DNA of 64,000 nucleotides from Paracoccus alkenifer (GCF_900108405.1 NZ_FNXG01000001.1:310001-374000), one strand, 5' to 3'; shown: positions 42,604 through 54,730, counted from the stretch's first letter. The notes: generated from the sequence alone by a model not told the origin. Numbers and translations: made by a program.

Positions 42604-43620
42604 TCAGTCCAGCCGCACCGCCGCCAGAATCGGCCCCGGCCGCCCCGCCCCCAGCGCCTGCTGGACCAGCAGCGCGTGGCTGGTGTCGTCGGGAAAGCGG
42701 TCGTCGGCATCGACGCCGGCGCGGATGGTCAGGCGCAGCGGCGCGCGGGCGGGCCAGTGGGTCAGCACCTCGGCCCCGACCACCACGTTGCGGTATTCCA
42801 GCCGCATCCCGCGGTTTTCCCCGGCCCCGACCTGCACGCTGCGCCGGGGCAGAAAGCGGATCAGCGTCACCTCGACCCCGCCCGGAATCGCGGCGCGGGG
42901 GGTCAGCTGGATCACATGGGCCGCGCCCTCTTCAGTTGCGGTCAGCATCACGGCCGAGGGGCGGGCCGCGTGATCCTCGATCACCGCTTGCAGCGCGGCG
43001 CGGCCCAGACCCAGCAGCGTGTCGTGGCCGTCGACGATGATCTGCGGAGTGTAGACGCCGCGTTCGCCGGCAACGGCGGCATAGCCCTCTTGCCTTGCGG
43101 TGTGGGCGGGGCTGGCAAAGCCGTCGGTCCAGCCCAGATAATCCCAGTAATCGACATGCCAGGTCAGGGCCAGCACCCCCGGCGCATCGGCCAGCCCCGC
43201 GATCAGCCGGTCGGCGGGCGGGCAGGACGAACACCCCTGCGCGGTGAACAATTCGACCACCACCGGCGGCCCGCCCAGCATCCTCTTGCGCGCCCCTGTC
43301 GGCGGGGCGGCGGCCAGGGGCCCTGTCCCGGCGCCCGTCGGCGCCAGCGAGAATCCGCCCACAGGCGCGGCCTTGGCGGCACCCGAGGGCGCCTCGATCA
43401 CCCCGATACCGGCGGAAAGATCGGCCCCGGCTTCTGCCCAGCCCCCGGCCTCGGCCCCGACCTCGGGACCGGGCGCGTCCATCCCCGCCTCGGCGGTCGC
43501 CGTTTCCGTCTGCGCCATGGCGGCGGGCGCGGCGGTCAGCGCCAGGGCCAGCCCAAGCGCCTGCGCCAATCCCGAAAGCCGCCGCGGCATGTTTCGCGGA
43601 ACCCGATGAAGAACTGCCAT
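42604..43620 (-). CDS. DUF1223 thioredoxin-like exported protein
   Basis: 338 residues from the second ATG (43618-43620), which is eight bases from AAGG; the first ATG at 43626 is too close. Signal peptide to about residue 36 ([16 protein letters not shown]). A long Ala/Gly/Glu-rich low-complexity stretch (38-115) separates it from the DUF1223 domain, which begins [21 protein letters not shown] with a CxxC motif, then [20 protein letters not shown] and [15 protein letters not shown]. Thioredoxin-fold, probably periplasmic redox or metal-related function; no specific reaction is known to me. Confidence 0.9.
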   Translation of the reverse strand: MAVLHRVPRNMPRRLSGLAQALGLALALTAAPAAMAQTETATAEAGMDAPGPEVGAEAGGWAEAGADLSAGIGVIEAPSGAAKAAPVGGFSLAPTGAGTGPLAAAPPTGARKRMLGGPPVVVELFTAQGCSSCPPADRLIAGLADAPGVLALTWHVDYWDYLGWTDGFASPAHTARQEGYAAVAGERGVYTPQIIVDGHDTLLGLGRAALQAVIEDHAARPSAVMLTATEEGAAHVIQLTPRAAIPGGVEVTLIRFLPRRSVQVGAGENRGMRLEYRNVVVGAEVLTHWPARAPLRLTIRAGVDADDRFPDDTSHALLVQQALGAGRPGPILAAVRLD

Positions 43621-43720
43621 TGTCATTGCCTTGGGATTAGGTCAGCCAGGGCCGATCCGCCAAATCAACGCTTCGTTAGCGGGTCTGCGCGCGAGTTGAG
43701 ACTTGCAACCCCCTGCGTAT

Positions 43721-43740
43721 TTGTATACCGTGGCATACAA
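43721..43740. promoter_or_regulatory. 20-bp dyad upstream of acnA, candidate operator
   Basis: TTGTAT, 8 bases, ATACAA; extending inward the symmetry is 9 of 10 per arm (TTGTATACC...GGCATACAA with one mismatch). It lies 103 bases before acnA and overlaps the place where a -10 box (TATACC, 43724-43729, 15 bases from TTGCAA 43703-43708) could be. The pattern resembles GntR-type operators (inference). Confidence 0.45.
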
Positions 43741-43842
43741 CTCGCCACCACCCCTTTGCTCACCCCGCGCTTGCACCAGGGGGGTGAGTCGGGGCAATCG
43801 GGGCGTTGCCAGCCACCTTGTTCACATGAGGACGCACAGCCC

Positions 43843-46617
<2,775 letters not shown>

Positions 46618-46640
46618 GCCTGACGGCAGCGCAAAAGCAA

Positions 46641-46667
46641 ACCCCGGCCGCTGCGGCCGGGGTTTTT
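46641..46667 (+). terminator. Rho-independent terminator of acnA (possibly bidirectional)
   Basis: CCCCGGCC (46642-46649) pairs with GGCCGGGG (46655-46662), followed by TTTTT. On the other strand the stem is followed by TTTGCTTTT, so it may also end the convergent ggt transcript. Confidence 0.85.
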
Positions 46668-46719
46668 CGTTGCGGGTTCGTGGTGTGGCCGGGCGGCTCA
46701 GCCGCCGATGGCGCGGGTC

Positions 46720-48531
46720 TCAGCCGCCGATGGCGATGCCTTCGCGCCGCGGATCGGCGCCGCCCTGCAAGCCCTCGGGCGCAATGACGATGGATTGCAG
46801 CCCCGAGGTCTGGGCGCTGTCCTCGTCCAGCTCGAACCCCAGCGCGGCCAGTTCCGCGGCCAGTTCGGGGGCGCGGCCCGGCTCGACCTCCATCTTGCCG
46901 AACCGGTTGAGGATATTGGGTGCCGCCACCGCCTGCTGCGGGTCCATGCCCCAGTCAAGCTGCGCGATGATCGTGCGGGCGACATAGCCGATGATCCGGC
47001 TGCCGCCCGGGGAACCCACCACCATCGCGGGCTTGCCGTCCTTCATCACGATGGTCGGGGCCATCGAGGACCGCGGCCGCTTGCCCGGCGCCAGCGCATT
47101 GGCAATCGCCGCGCCCGCGTCGTCATGGGTGCGGAAGGAAAAATCCGTCAGCTCGTTGTTCAGCAGAAAGCCATTGGTCATCAGCCGCGCGCCGAAACCG
47201 TTTTCGATGGTGGTGGTCATCGACAGCGCGTTGCCGTGGCTGTCCACGATCGAGATATGCGTGGTCGAGGGCAGTTCCAGCGATTCGTCCTGTCCCCACA
47301 GCGCGGCGTGGGTCCAGCCCGGCGCGCCGGCGGTCACCTCGGGCAGGCTGTCGTCGCCGGCCAGCAGCTCGGCCCGCTTGGCCAGATAGGCCGGATCGAC
47401 CAGCCCCGCAGTCGGCACCGGCACATGATCGGGGTCGGCCATGTAGCGCTCGCGGTCGGCAAAGGCCAGCCGCGAGGCATCGCCGATCAGCCGCCAGCTT
47501 TCCGGGCTTTCCGCCCCCAGCGCGGCCAGGTCATAGCCGCCCAGCATCCCCAGGATCTGCCCCACCGTCAGCGCGCCCGAGGACGGCGGCCCCATCCCGC
47601 AGATGTCATGCGCGCGGTATTCGACGCAGACCGCCGGGCGCTCGATCACCCGATAGGCGGCCAGATCGGCGGTCGAGAGCAGCCCGGGATTATCCGTCGC
47701 GCCCCGCACCGTGGCGGCGATGCCCTCGGCAATGGGGCCGCGATAGAACCCGTCCGCGCCCTGTCGGGCCATCACCCGCAACGTGTCGGCATAGCCATGG
47801 TTGGTCAGGATCTCGCCCGCCCGGACCGGCTGCCCGCCCGGAAAGAAATAGTCGCGGGTGGCGGGGTCGCCCTGCAACGCCTCGCCCTCGCCCGCGACCA
47901 GCTCGGCCAGACGCGGAGAGACCGGGAACCCCAGCTCGGCCAGCCGGATCGGGTCGTCGAACAGCCCGGCCCAGTTCATCCGCCCCCAGCGGCGATGCGC
48001 CTCTTGCAGCAGCGCCGGGGTGCCGGGTGTGCCGACCGAGCGGCCGCCGACGACGGCCTCCATGAACTTCATCGGCTGGCCGTCGGGGCCAAGAAACAGC
48101 GTCGGCGTGGCGTCGCGGGGCGCGGTTTCGCGCCCGTCCAGCGTGGTCAGCGCGCCCGTCGCCGCGTCATACCAGACAAGGAACGCGCCGCCGCCAAGAC
48201 CCGAGCTTTGCGGCTCGACCAGCCCCAGCACCGCCTGCACCGCGATCATTGCATCGGCGGCGCTGCCGCCCTGTTCCAGCACCCGCGCGCCCGCATCGGC
48301 CGCCAGCGGATGCGCGGCGGCGACCATCCAGTCCTTGCCGGTCACGGCGCGGCCCTCGGCCTTGGTGGCCAGCGCGGCCTGCGCCGCCTCGCTCAGCGGA
48401 CCAAAGGCGGCAGCCGGCGCTGCGGGCGCGGTCTCGGCCTCGGGCGCGACGGCGTCGGCCGCCTGCTGGGCCGCGGCCATCTGCACGCTGCCCAGCAGCA
48501 GCGCCAGCAAGGTCATTCCGTATCTGGTCAT
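46720..48531 (-). CDS. ggt: Gamma-glutamyltransferase
   Basis: 603 residues from the ATG at 48529-48531, preceded by AGGAGGGGAAAG. Signal peptide 1-22 (LLALLLGSVQMAAA). The autoprocessing site lies in LPSTTHISIVDSHGNALSMTTTIENGFGARL: the Thr of TTH becomes the N-terminal nucleophile of the small subunit. Other blocks are DWMVAAAHPLAADAGARVLEQGGSAADAMIA, GMGPPSSGALT and VVGSPGGSRII. Periplasmic enzyme that cleaves glutathione and other gamma-glutamyl compounds. The last codons are echoed by a 16-bp duplicate just past the stop (46698-46713). Confidence 0.96.
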   Translation of the reverse strand: MTRYGMTLLALLLGSVQMAAAQQAADAVAPEAETAPAAPAAAFGPLSEAAQAALATKAEGRAVTGKDWMVAAAHPLAADAGARVLEQGGSAADAMIAVQAVLGLVEPQSSGLGGGAFLVWYDAATGALTTLDGRETAPRDATPTLFLGPDGQPMKFMEAVVGGRSVGTPGTPALLQEAHRRWGRMNWAGLFDDPIRLAELGFPVSPRLAELVAGEGEALQGDPATRDYFFPGGQPVRAGEILTNHGYADTLRVMARQGADGFYRGPIAEGIAATVRGATDNPGLLSTADLAAYRVIERPAVCVEYRAHDICGMGPPSSGALTVGQILGMLGGYDLAALGAESPESWRLIGDASRLAFADRERYMADPDHVPVPTAGLVDPAYLAKRAELLAGDDSLPEVTAGAPGWTHAALWGQDESLELPSTTHISIVDSHGNALSMTTTIENGFGARLMTNGFLLNNELTDFSFRTHDDAGAAIANALAPGKRPRSSMAPTIVMKDGKPAMVVGSPGGSRIIGYVARTIIAQLDWGMDPQQAVAAPNILNRFGKMEVEPGRAPELAAELAALGFELDEDSAQTSGLQSIVIAPEGLQGGADPRREGIAIGG

Positions 48532-48597
48532 GGCTTTCCCCTCCTCCTGCAACTCGTGCAGGCAGAGTGGCCCGCACCACCCTATCGTTCAACGGGA

Positions 48598-48738
48598 AAT
48601 GTCGGACGGGGGCTGTCTGCCCCCGCGAGGCCTTCGGCCTCTTCCCCCGAGGATATTTCAAAACCGCCCGAAAAGCCTGTGCTTCGGGCGGTTCATAAAT
48701 ATCCTGGGGGAGTCCCGAAGGGGCGGGGGCAAAGCCCC
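48598..48738. repeat. Intergenic repeat element, copy B (large inverted repeat)
   Basis: Lies between ccmG and ggt. Two opposed modules form an imperfect inverted repeat, about 48641-48712: the left arm begins CCCCCGAGGATATTT and the right arm ends AAATATCCTGGGGG. The 25 bases at 48682-48706 (starting CTTCGGGCGGTTCATAAAT) are identical to 50963-50987 in copy C. Flanking G-rich/C-rich hairpins (GGGGGCTGTCTGCCCCC, GGGGGCAAAGCCCCC) are on both sides. Confidence 0.7.
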
Positions 48739-48742
48739 CATC

Positions 48743-49291
48743 TTACCGACCCGCGGCCAGCGCCTTGTCCAGTTCGGGGCGGAAGCGGTTGGTATAGTCC
48801 TCGCGCACCAGCGGGCCGGCGTGGCGGTGCAACACGCGGCCTTCGTTGTCGAGGATGAAGGTTTCCGGCGGCGCGGTCACGCCCCATTCGATCGCAGTGC
48901 GCCCCGACGGGTCGGTCCCCAGCTTTGCATAGGGATCGCCGTGCTCGGACAGAAACCGCAGCGCCGCGGGTTCCGGATCCTTGAGGTCGATGCCGACCAC
49001 GGTCACGCCGTCTTCGGCGGCAAGGGCGGTCAGCGTGGGGTGTTCTGCCCGGCAGGGCGGGCACCAGCTTGCCCAGAAATTGACCAGCACCACCCCGTTG
49101 CCGCGCAAATCGGCATCGGTCAGCTGGGTCTTGCCGGGCAGCGTGGTCCCCGACACCGGCGGCGCCTGTTGCCCGATCAGGGTCGAGGGCAGCGCATTCG
49201 GATCATCGCGCCCCATGCCCCACATGAACATCGCCGCCAGCCCGGCAAAGATCAGCGGCGGAATCACGGCAAGCGGGGAAATCCTAGCCAC
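48743..49291 (-). CDS. ccmG: Cytochrome c biogenesis thioredoxin CcmG/DsbE
   Basis: 182 residues, starting at GTG (49289-49291), overlapping ccmD by 8 bp. An N-terminal signal anchor (SPLAVIPPLIFAGLAAMFMWGM) tethers a periplasmic thioredoxin-like domain with VLVNFWASWCPPCRAEHP, the CPPC redox motif of DsbE/CcmG, and the GVTAPPETFILD loop with the cis-proline. It reduces apocytochrome cysteines before haem attachment. Final gene of ccmA-B-C-D-G; ccmE, F and H are not in this window. Confidence 0.95.
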   Translation of the reverse strand: MARISPLAVIPPLIFAGLAAMFMWGMGRDDPNALPSTLIGQQAPPVSGTTLPGKTQLTDADLRGNGVVLVNFWASWCPPCRAEHPTLTALAAEDGVTVVGIDLKDPEPAALRFLSEHGDPYAKLGTDPSGRTAIEWGVTAPPETFILDNEGRVLHRHAGPLVREDYTNRFRPELDKALAAGR

Positions 49292-49430
49292 GGCGCTCGA
49301 CCTCCTCCAGTGCGCGGCGGGCGCGGGCGCCGGCGGCCAGCGTCTGCACGATCAGCCCGACAATCAGCGCCGCGGAAATCCCCCAGGCGGTCAGCACCGG
49401 CACGGCATAGCGGCCCAGCTCAACCATCAT
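49284..49430 (-). CDS. ccmD: Haem exporter protein CcmD
   Basis: 48 residues from the first of two adjacent ATGs (49428-49430), which overlaps the ccmC stop as ATGA. One membrane helix (VLTAWGISAALIVGLIVQTLA) and a short arginine- and glutamate-rich tail (RARRALEEVERRG), the classic CcmD layout. It helps release holo-CcmE from the CcmABC complex. Longer frames in this region are not supported. Confidence 0.9.
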   Translation of the reverse strand: MMVELGRYAVPVLTAWGISAALIVGLIVQTLAAGARARRALEEVERRG

Positions 49431-50152
49431 GCGCGCACCTCTCGGGCCAGCAGCGCGGCGGTGCGGCGGCGGCGGATCTCGGTCCGGGTGCGCAGCAGCA
49501 GCAGCGTCAGGAACAGCAGAAAGAACCCCGCCATGCACAGATACAGCGGGTATTTATAGACCGCGCTCATCCGCTCGCCCGGGGCGATGGACAGCGAGGC
49601 GCCCTGATGCAGCCCCTGGTTCCAGAAATTCACCGCATAGCGCGACAGCAGCGCAAAGACCGAGCCGACAAGGCACAGCACCCCGGTCAGGTCGGCGGCG
49701 CTGTCGGGGTTCTCGACCGCGCCCCACAGCGCCATGTAGCCCAGATAGAACAGGAACAGAATCAGGAACGAGGTCAGCCGAGGATCCCATTCCCACCAGG
49801 TGCCCCACATCGGCTGCCCCCACACCGCGCCGGTGACCAGCGCGACCAGCGTCATCACCGCACCGATGGGGGCGGCGGCGCGGGCGGCCAGCGCGCTGAC
49901 ATGGTGGCGGCGGACCAGCCAGATCAACGACGCCACCAGCATCATCACCCAGATATTGATCGCCATCATCGCGGCCGGCACATGCAGGAACATGATCTTG
50001 ACGGTGGCGCCCTGCTTGTAGTCCTCGGGCGTCAACCAGCCCCACAGCAGACCGGCGGGCAGGCTGACCGCGGCCGCCGCGGCAACCCACGGCAACACGG
50101 CGCCGGATGTGCGCATGAACTTGACGGGGTTGGCATATTCCCAGATCGACAT
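49427..50152 (-). CDS. ccmC: Haem exporter/haem-handling protein CcmC
   Basis: 241 residues with six membrane helices. It carries the tryptophan-rich WWEWDPRLTS haem-handling motif and flanking histidines (FLHVPAAMMAIN, NQGLHQGASL). CcmC loads haem onto CcmE in the periplasm together with CcmA, B and D. It lies 41 bases after ccmB. Confidence 0.96.
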   Translation of the reverse strand: MSIWEYANPVKFMRTSGAVLPWVAAAAAVSLPAGLLWGWLTPEDYKQGATVKIMFLHVPAAMMAINIWVMMLVASLIWLVRRHHVSALAARAAAPIGAVMTLVALVTGAVWGQPMWGTWWEWDPRLTSFLILFLFYLGYMALWGAVENPDSAADLTGVLCLVGSVFALLSRYAVNFWNQGLHQGASLSIAPGERMSAVYKYPLYLCMAGFFLLFLTLLLLRTRTEIRRRRTAALLAREVRA

Positions 50153-50193
50153 GGCATTCCTCTAGCCCGGCAACAGCGCGCCGTGAAGCCCCA

Positions 50194-50850
50194 TTACCGC
50201 AAGTTGACCCGCAGGGCACCGGCTGCGGCGAAAGGTATCGCCGCCAGCACCGCCATGGTGATCCCGGCCAGCAGCACCAGCGGCGTGGTGCCGTCGCCGC
50301 CGGCGGCACCGCGGCGCACCGCCTCGGCCCCGAAGATCAGCGTCGGCACATATAGCGGCAACACCAGCAGCGACATCAGCAGCCCGCCGCGGCGCAGCCC
50401 CACGGTCAGCGCGGCGCCGAACGCGCCCAGCATCGACAGCGCCGGCGTCCCCAGCGCCAGCGCCGCCACCAGCCACGGCTGCGCGGCGCCGGGCAGATGC
50501 AGCAGGATGCCGAACACCGGCGCGGCGGCGACCAGCGGCAGGCCGGTGGTGATCCAGTGGGCGGCGGCCTTGACCAGCACCGCGCCTTCCAGCGGCAGGG
50601 GGGCGGTGGCCAGCAGGTCAAGGCTGCCGTCCTCCCAGTCCAGGGCAAAGATGCGGTCAAGCGACAGCAGGCAGGCCAGCAGCGCCCCCACCCACAGGAT
50701 GCCCGGCGCGATCAGCGCCAGCGTGCCGCCCTGCGGCCCGACGCCGAACGGCACCAGCGTGCAGACGATCAGAAAGAACGCGAGTCCCAGCCCGAATCCC
50801 CCGCCCGCCCGGGTGGCCAGCCGCAAGTCGCGCATGAGCAGGGCGATCAT
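50194..50850 (-). CDS. ccmB: Haem exporter ABC permease CcmB
   Basis: 218 residues with six hydrophobic helices. The opening LLMRDLRLATRAGGGFGLGLAFF and LDRIFALDWEDGSLDLL are CcmB signatures. It forms the membrane part of the CcmAB transporter that drives release of haem-loaded CcmE. A 193-bp gap with repeat copy C separates it from ccmA, which is usually closer. Confidence 0.95.
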   Translation of the reverse strand: MIALLMRDLRLATRAGGGFGLGLAFFLIVCTLVPFGVGPQGGTLALIAPGILWVGALLACLLSLDRIFALDWEDGSLDLLATAPLPLEGAVLVKAAAHWITTGLPLVAAAPVFGILLHLPGAAQPWLVAALALGTPALSMLGAFGAALTVGLRRGGLLMSLLVLPLYVPTLIFGAEAVRRGAAGGDGTTPLVLLAGITMAVLAAIPFAAAGALRVNLR

Positions 50851-50939
50851 GCGCGACTCCTTTCAGTTGCTCTTGCAGGAATATCCCAGGGCGCGCGAAG
50901 CAAGCGCGGATCGGCAGGCGCGCAGGACATCCCACGTCC

Positions 50940-51015
50940 GGCTGGATGCCCCTCCAACCCTTCTTCGGGCGGTTCATAAATATCCTGCGGGGGTGCGGGG
51001 GTGCAAAACCCCCGC
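50940..51015. repeat. Intergenic repeat element, copy C
   Basis: Inserted between ccmA and ccmB. It carries CTTCGGGCGGTTCATAAAT...ATCCTG (50963-50987, 25 bases identical to copy B) followed by a GGGGGTGCAAAACCCCC-type hairpin (50996-51013). The adjacent 50870-50895 stretch has a degenerate opposite half (GGAATATCCCAGGG). Confidence 0.7.
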
Positions 51016-51043
51016 TGCGACGGTGACGCCGGCACGACCGCGA

Positions 51044-51682
51044 TCATCCGAATGCCTCGTCGAAACTGGCGGGGGCGCGGCTGCGCAGGGGGGCGCCCAC
51101 GGCGCGGAAGGGGCCAAGGTCCAGCACCTGCGCCTCGGGCAGGCCAAGGTCGATGTGTGTCGCCATCAGCGCCGCGCCGCCCTGCGCCAGATGCCCGCGC
51201 ACTGCATCCGCGAACAGCGCGACCGAGCCCGCGTCCAGCGACACGGTCGGCTCGTCCAGCACCCAGACCCTGCGCCCGGTGACCAGCAGCCGCGCCAGCC
51301 CCAGCCGGCGTTTCTGCCCCGCAGACAGCATCGCCGCCGGACGCTGGACCAGCGCGCCCAGATCCATCGCCTGAATCGCGGCGGCAATGGGGGGGCCGCC
51401 GAACACCAGTCGCCAGAATTCAAGGTTCTCGGCCACGGTCAGCGCGGCCTTGAGCCCGTCGGCATGGGCGGCATAGGCAATAGCGTCGGGGTCGGCCTCG
51501 ACCTGACCGGCGGCGGGGGGTTGCAGCCCGGCGACGGTGCGCAAAAGCGTGGTCTTGCCGATGCCGTTCGGGCCGCGCAGGATCAGCGCCTGCCCGGCGG
51601 AAAGCGTGAAATCCACCCCCTCGACCGCGCGGCGCCCGCCGCGCGAGACGGCAAGCCCCCGGACGCTGAGCAGCGGCTCCAT
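51044..51682 (-). CDS. ccmA: Haem exporter ATP-binding protein CcmA
   Basis: 212 residues from ATG 51680-51682 (a GTG just before is possible). Compact ABC ATPase: Walker [19 protein letters not shown], signature [15 protein letters not shown], Walker [13 protein letters not shown], and [16 protein letters not shown] near the end. First gene of the ccm block and 18 bases after the Mth938-like gene, so it may share the upstream sec transcript. Confidence 0.95.
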   Translation of the reverse strand: MEPLLSVRGLAVSRGGRRAVEGVDFTLSAGQALILRGPNGIGKTTLLRTVAGLQPPAAGQVEADPDAIAYAAHADGLKAALTVAENLEFWRLVFGGPPIAAAIQAMDLGALVQRPAAMLSAGQKRRLGLARLLVTGRRVWVLDEPTVSLDAGSVALFADAVRGHLAQGGAALMATHIDLGLPEAQVLDLGPFRAVGAPLRSRAPASFDEAFG

Positions 51683-51700
51683 CACGCCCGCCCGCCCCGC

Positions 51701-52057
51701 CTAGACCGGGATCAGCGCGCAGGCCACGCGCCGCCCCTCGGCCAGGGTCAGGTTGTAGCAGCGCGCGGCGGTGGGGCTGGTCATCGGCTCGACCCCCAGC
51801 CCGGCGTCCTCAAGCACCTGCACCAGCGCGCGCGGCGGGTGCGAGATCTGCGCACCCAGCCCCAGAAACAGCACATCCACCTGCCCGGCCAGCGCCAGCA
51901 GCGCGGCGGCGTCGTCCAGCCCGCCCCAGTCCTGCGGACCCGAGGCGGTGACGATCAGCGCCGAGCGATGGACCTGACCGCCGACCCGAAAGAACCCCGG
52001 CCCATAGCCGTCGACCGGGGTCGCGCCGCCATAGTCGGTGTCCTGCATCTCGGCCAT
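51701..52057 (-). CDS. Mth938-like (DUF498) domain protein
   Basis: 118 residues. Single Mth938/NDUFAF3-type domain: YGPGFFRVGGQVHRSALIVTASGP, VDVLFLGLGAQISHPPRALVQVLEDAGLGVEPM and TSPTAARCYNLTLAEGRRVACALIPV. Homologues include the mitochondrial complex I assembly factor NDUFAF3; bacterial function is not established. It overlaps secF by one base, an arrangement common in Rhodobacterales, and lies between sec and ccm genes. Confidence 0.9.
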   Translation of the reverse strand: MAEMQDTDYGGATPVDGYGPGFFRVGGQVHRSALIVTASGPQDWGGLDDAAALLALAGQVDVLFLGLGAQISHPPRALVQVLEDAGLGVEPMTSPTAARCYNLTLAEGRRVACALIPV

Positions 52058-53052
52058 CAGGGTGCGTCCCGGAAAGGCGAGCCCGCCAGCTCGTCCAGTT
52101 CCTTTTTCTCGCCGCGCACCGGCTTGTCCCAGTCGCGGCGCACGCCCAGCGACAGCACGATGTTCTTGGCCAGATAGACGGTGGAATAGATCCCCACGCC
52201 GACCCCCCAGAACATCGCAAAGACAAAGCCGCGGATCACGTCGCCGCCCCAGATCAGCATCGCCCCCAGCGCCAGCGCCGTGGTGACGCCGGTCATCACC
52301 GTGCGCGACAGGGTTTCGTTGACGGTCAGGTTCATCACCTCGATCAGGGGCATGGATTTGAACTTGACCAGGTTTTCCCGCAGCCGGTCGAACACCACCA
52401 CCGTGTCGTTGACCGAATAGCCCAGGATGGTCAGCAACGCCGCGATGGTGGACAGGTCAAAGCGGATCTGGAACGCCGCAAAGATGCCCACCGTCAGCAG
52501 CACATCGTGGATCAGCGCCACCACCGCGCCGACCGCGAACTGCCATTCGAAACGCATCCAGATATACAGCAGGATGCCAAGCGCCGCCGCCCCCACCGCG
52601 TAAAAGGCGGTCTTGATCAGCTCGCCCGAGACCTTTGGCCCGACCGATTCGACCGAGGCGAACATCACCTGCGGGTCGATCTGTTTCAGCGCGGCCTCGA
52701 TCCGGTTCAGTTCCTCGGGGGTGACCGATCCGGTCTCGCCCTCGGTGCCGATGCGGATCTGGGCGACGTGGCGGTCGGGGCCGAAGGTCGGGTCAAACAC
52801 CTCGGTGATCGACAGGTCGGACAGGTTCAGCCCGCTCAGCGCCTCGCGATAGTCCGAGACCTCGAAGGCGTTCGAGCTTTCGGTGCGGATCGTGGTGCCG
52901 CCCTTGAAGTCGATGCCAAAGTTCAGCCCCATCGTCACGATCAGGATGACCGAGACGATCATCCCCACGATGGACACGCCGTTGGTCAGCCAGCGCCAGC
53001 GGAAAAAATCGATGCTGGTTTCGTCGGGGACGAGTTTCAGACGGAATGCCAT
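52057..53052 (-). CDS. secF: Protein translocase subunit SecF
   Basis: 331 residues with six membrane helices and a periplasmic P4-type domain. Motifs: GLNFGIDFKGGTTIRTES, GALVAL-like VGAVVALIHDVLLTVGIFA, YSVNDTVVVFDRLREN and NETLSRTVMTGVTTALAL, all typical of SecF. With SecD it uses the proton gradient to complete export through SecYEG. It follows secD by 13 bases. Confidence 0.97.
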   Translation of the reverse strand: MAFRLKLVPDETSIDFFRWRWLTNGVSIVGMIVSVILIVTMGLNFGIDFKGGTTIRTESSNAFEVSDYREALSGLNLSDLSITEVFDPTFGPDRHVAQIRIGTEGETGSVTPEELNRIEAALKQIDPQVMFASVESVGPKVSGELIKTAFYAVGAAALGILLYIWMRFEWQFAVGAVVALIHDVLLTVGIFAAFQIRFDLSTIAALLTILGYSVNDTVVVFDRLRENLVKFKSMPLIEVMNLTVNETLSRTVMTGVTTALALGAMLIWGGDVIRGFVFAMFWGVGVGIYSTVYLAKNIVLSLGVRRDWDKPVRGEKKELDELAGSPFRDAP

Positions 53053-53065
53053 GTCGTTCGTCCCC

Positions 53066-54730
53066 TTACAGAACCAGCGTCTTGGGTTTGCGCCATTCCA
53101 GCCAGATGACGATCATCAGCCGGGTGAAATAGATCGCCGTAAAGACCGAGGTGACCAGCCCGATGGTCAGCGTCACCGCAAAGCCCTTGACCGGCCCCGA
53201 CCCCAGAAAGAACATCACCAGCGCCGCGATGAATGTGGTCAGGTTGGCGTCGATGATCGCGCTCATCGCCTCGCCGAAGCCGTCGTTGATCGACTTGACC
53301 ACGGATTTGCCGCTGCGCAGTTCCTCGCGGATGCGTTCATAGATGATGACGTTGGCATCGACCGCGGTGCCCACGGTCAGCACGATGCCGGCGATGCCGG
53401 GCAGGGTCAGCGTTGCCCCGATCGCCCCCATCACCGACAGAATCAGGATCACGTTGGTAATCACCGCGACCGAGGCGAACACCCCGAACAGCCCGTAGCT
53501 GGCGATCATGTAGCCGACGACCAGCACCGTGGCGATCATCGCCGACTTGCGGCCGGCGTCGATGGAATCCTGCCCCAGCTCGGGGCCGATGGTGCGTTCC
53601 TCAAGGAATGTCATCTCGGCCGGCAGGGCGCCGGCGCGCAGCAACACCGCCAGCTGGTTCGATTCCGTGACATCCATCGCGCCCGAGATCTGCCCCGAGC
53701 CGGTGGTGATCGCCTGCCGGATCACCGGGGCCGAGATCACCTGGTTGTCCAGCACGATGGCAAAGGGCTGCCCGACATTGGCCGAGGTATAGGCCCCGAA
53801 CCGCCGCGCCCCCTGCGGGCCGAACCGGAAATCGACCGAGGGCGCGCCGTTCTGGTCGAACCCCGGGCGGGCGTCGGTCAGATCCTCGCCGGTGACCACC
53901 GGGGCCTCGGCCAGCGTGTAATACACCCCCGGCTCGTCCAGCGAGGGCACGATGATATTGCCCAGCCCCGGCGCGGCGTCGGGGTCCGAGCCGCGCCCGA
54001 TCACCGGGTTGAAGGTCAGTTTCGCAGTGGTGCCGATCAGCGCCTTGAGTTCCTCGGCCGAGCCGATGCCCGGCACCTGGATCAGGATGCGGTCCTTGCC
54101 CTGCCGCTGGATGGTGGGTTCGCGGGTGCCGACCTCATCCACGCGGCGGCGCACGATTTCCAGCGACTGCTGGATGGTGCGGTCGTCGGTCGCGGCCTTT
54201 TCGGCGGCCGACAGCTGCACGATCAGCGTGTTGCCCCGCGCGGTGATGTCAAGGGTGGACCCCCCTGCCCCGGTCAGCGAGGCCACCGGCGCCGCCAGCT
54301 TGCGCGCGATTTCCACCGCGCGGGCCATCTGGTCGGGGTTGCCGATCTCGACCAGCAGCTGGTCGGCCGGGCCCTTGACCCGGCGCACCGGGCCGATCAC
54401 GTCGCGGCTTTGGGCCAGATCGTCGCGCAGTTCCGGCCACAGCGCCGTCATGCGCGAGGCATAGACCTCGGCGGTGTTGACCTCGCCCAGCAGATGCGCG
54501 CCGCCGCGCAGGTCCAGCCCCAGCGCCACCAGCGACGAGGGCAGCCAGCCCGGCCATTGTGCGCGGGCTGCGGCCTGTTCGGGGCTTTCGAACCCGGCGC
54601 GTTCGGCCGCGACCACCGCGTCGTTATGGGTCTCGACCCGCTGATAGAACAGGTTGGGCATCGCATAAAGCAGCCCCAGCAGAATCACCCCGAGGATGGC
54701 GATGCGTTTCCAGGCAGAGATCTGAACCAT
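53066..54730 (-). CDS. secD: Protein translocase subunit SecD
   Basis: 554 residues from ATG 54728-54730; a longer frame to 54850 overlaps yajC. It begins with a membrane helix (AILGVILLGLLYAMPNLF), then LGLDLRGGAHLLGEV (SecD signature), the P1 periplasmic domain with VDEVGTREPTIQRQGKDRILIQVPG, and five C-terminal helices with GTAVDANVIIYERIREELR and INDGFGEAMSAIIDANLTTFIAALV. Partner of SecF and YajC. Confidence 0.97.
   Translation of the reverse strand: MVQISAWKRIAILGVILLGLLYAMPNLFYQRVETHNDAVVAAERAGFESPEQAAARAQWPGWLPSSLVALGLDLRGGAHLLGEVNTAEVYASRMTALWPELRDDLAQSRDVIGPVRRVKGPADQLLVEIGNPDQMARAVEIARKLAAPVASLTGAGGSTLDITARGNTLIVQLSAAEKAATDDRTIQQSLEIVRRRVDEVGTREPTIQRQGKDRILIQVPGIGSAEELKALIGTTAKLTFNPVIGRGSDPDAAPGLGNIIVPSLDEPGVYYTLAEAPVVTGEDLTDARPGFDQNGAPSVDFRFGPQGARRFGAYTSANVGQPFAIVLDNQVISAPVIRQAITTGSGQISGAMDVTESNQLAVLLRAGALPAEMTFLEERTIGPELGQDSIDAGRKSAMIATVLVVGYMIASYGLFGVFASVAVITNVILILSVMGAIGATLTLPGIAGIVLTVGTAVDANVIIYERIREELRSGKSVVKSINDGFGEAMSAIIDANLTTFIAALVMFFLGSGPVKGFAVTLTIGLVTSVFTAIYFTRLMIVIWLEWRKPKTLVL

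Noticed and set aside
42187..43040. Protein-coding frames over 42136-42522
   Set aside because: This DNA encodes RNase P RNA; the open frames are incidental.
42676..43842. Upstream extension of the acnA frame to 42676
   Set aside because: The added part is antisense to the DUF1223 gene. Homology and ribosome site place the start at 43843.
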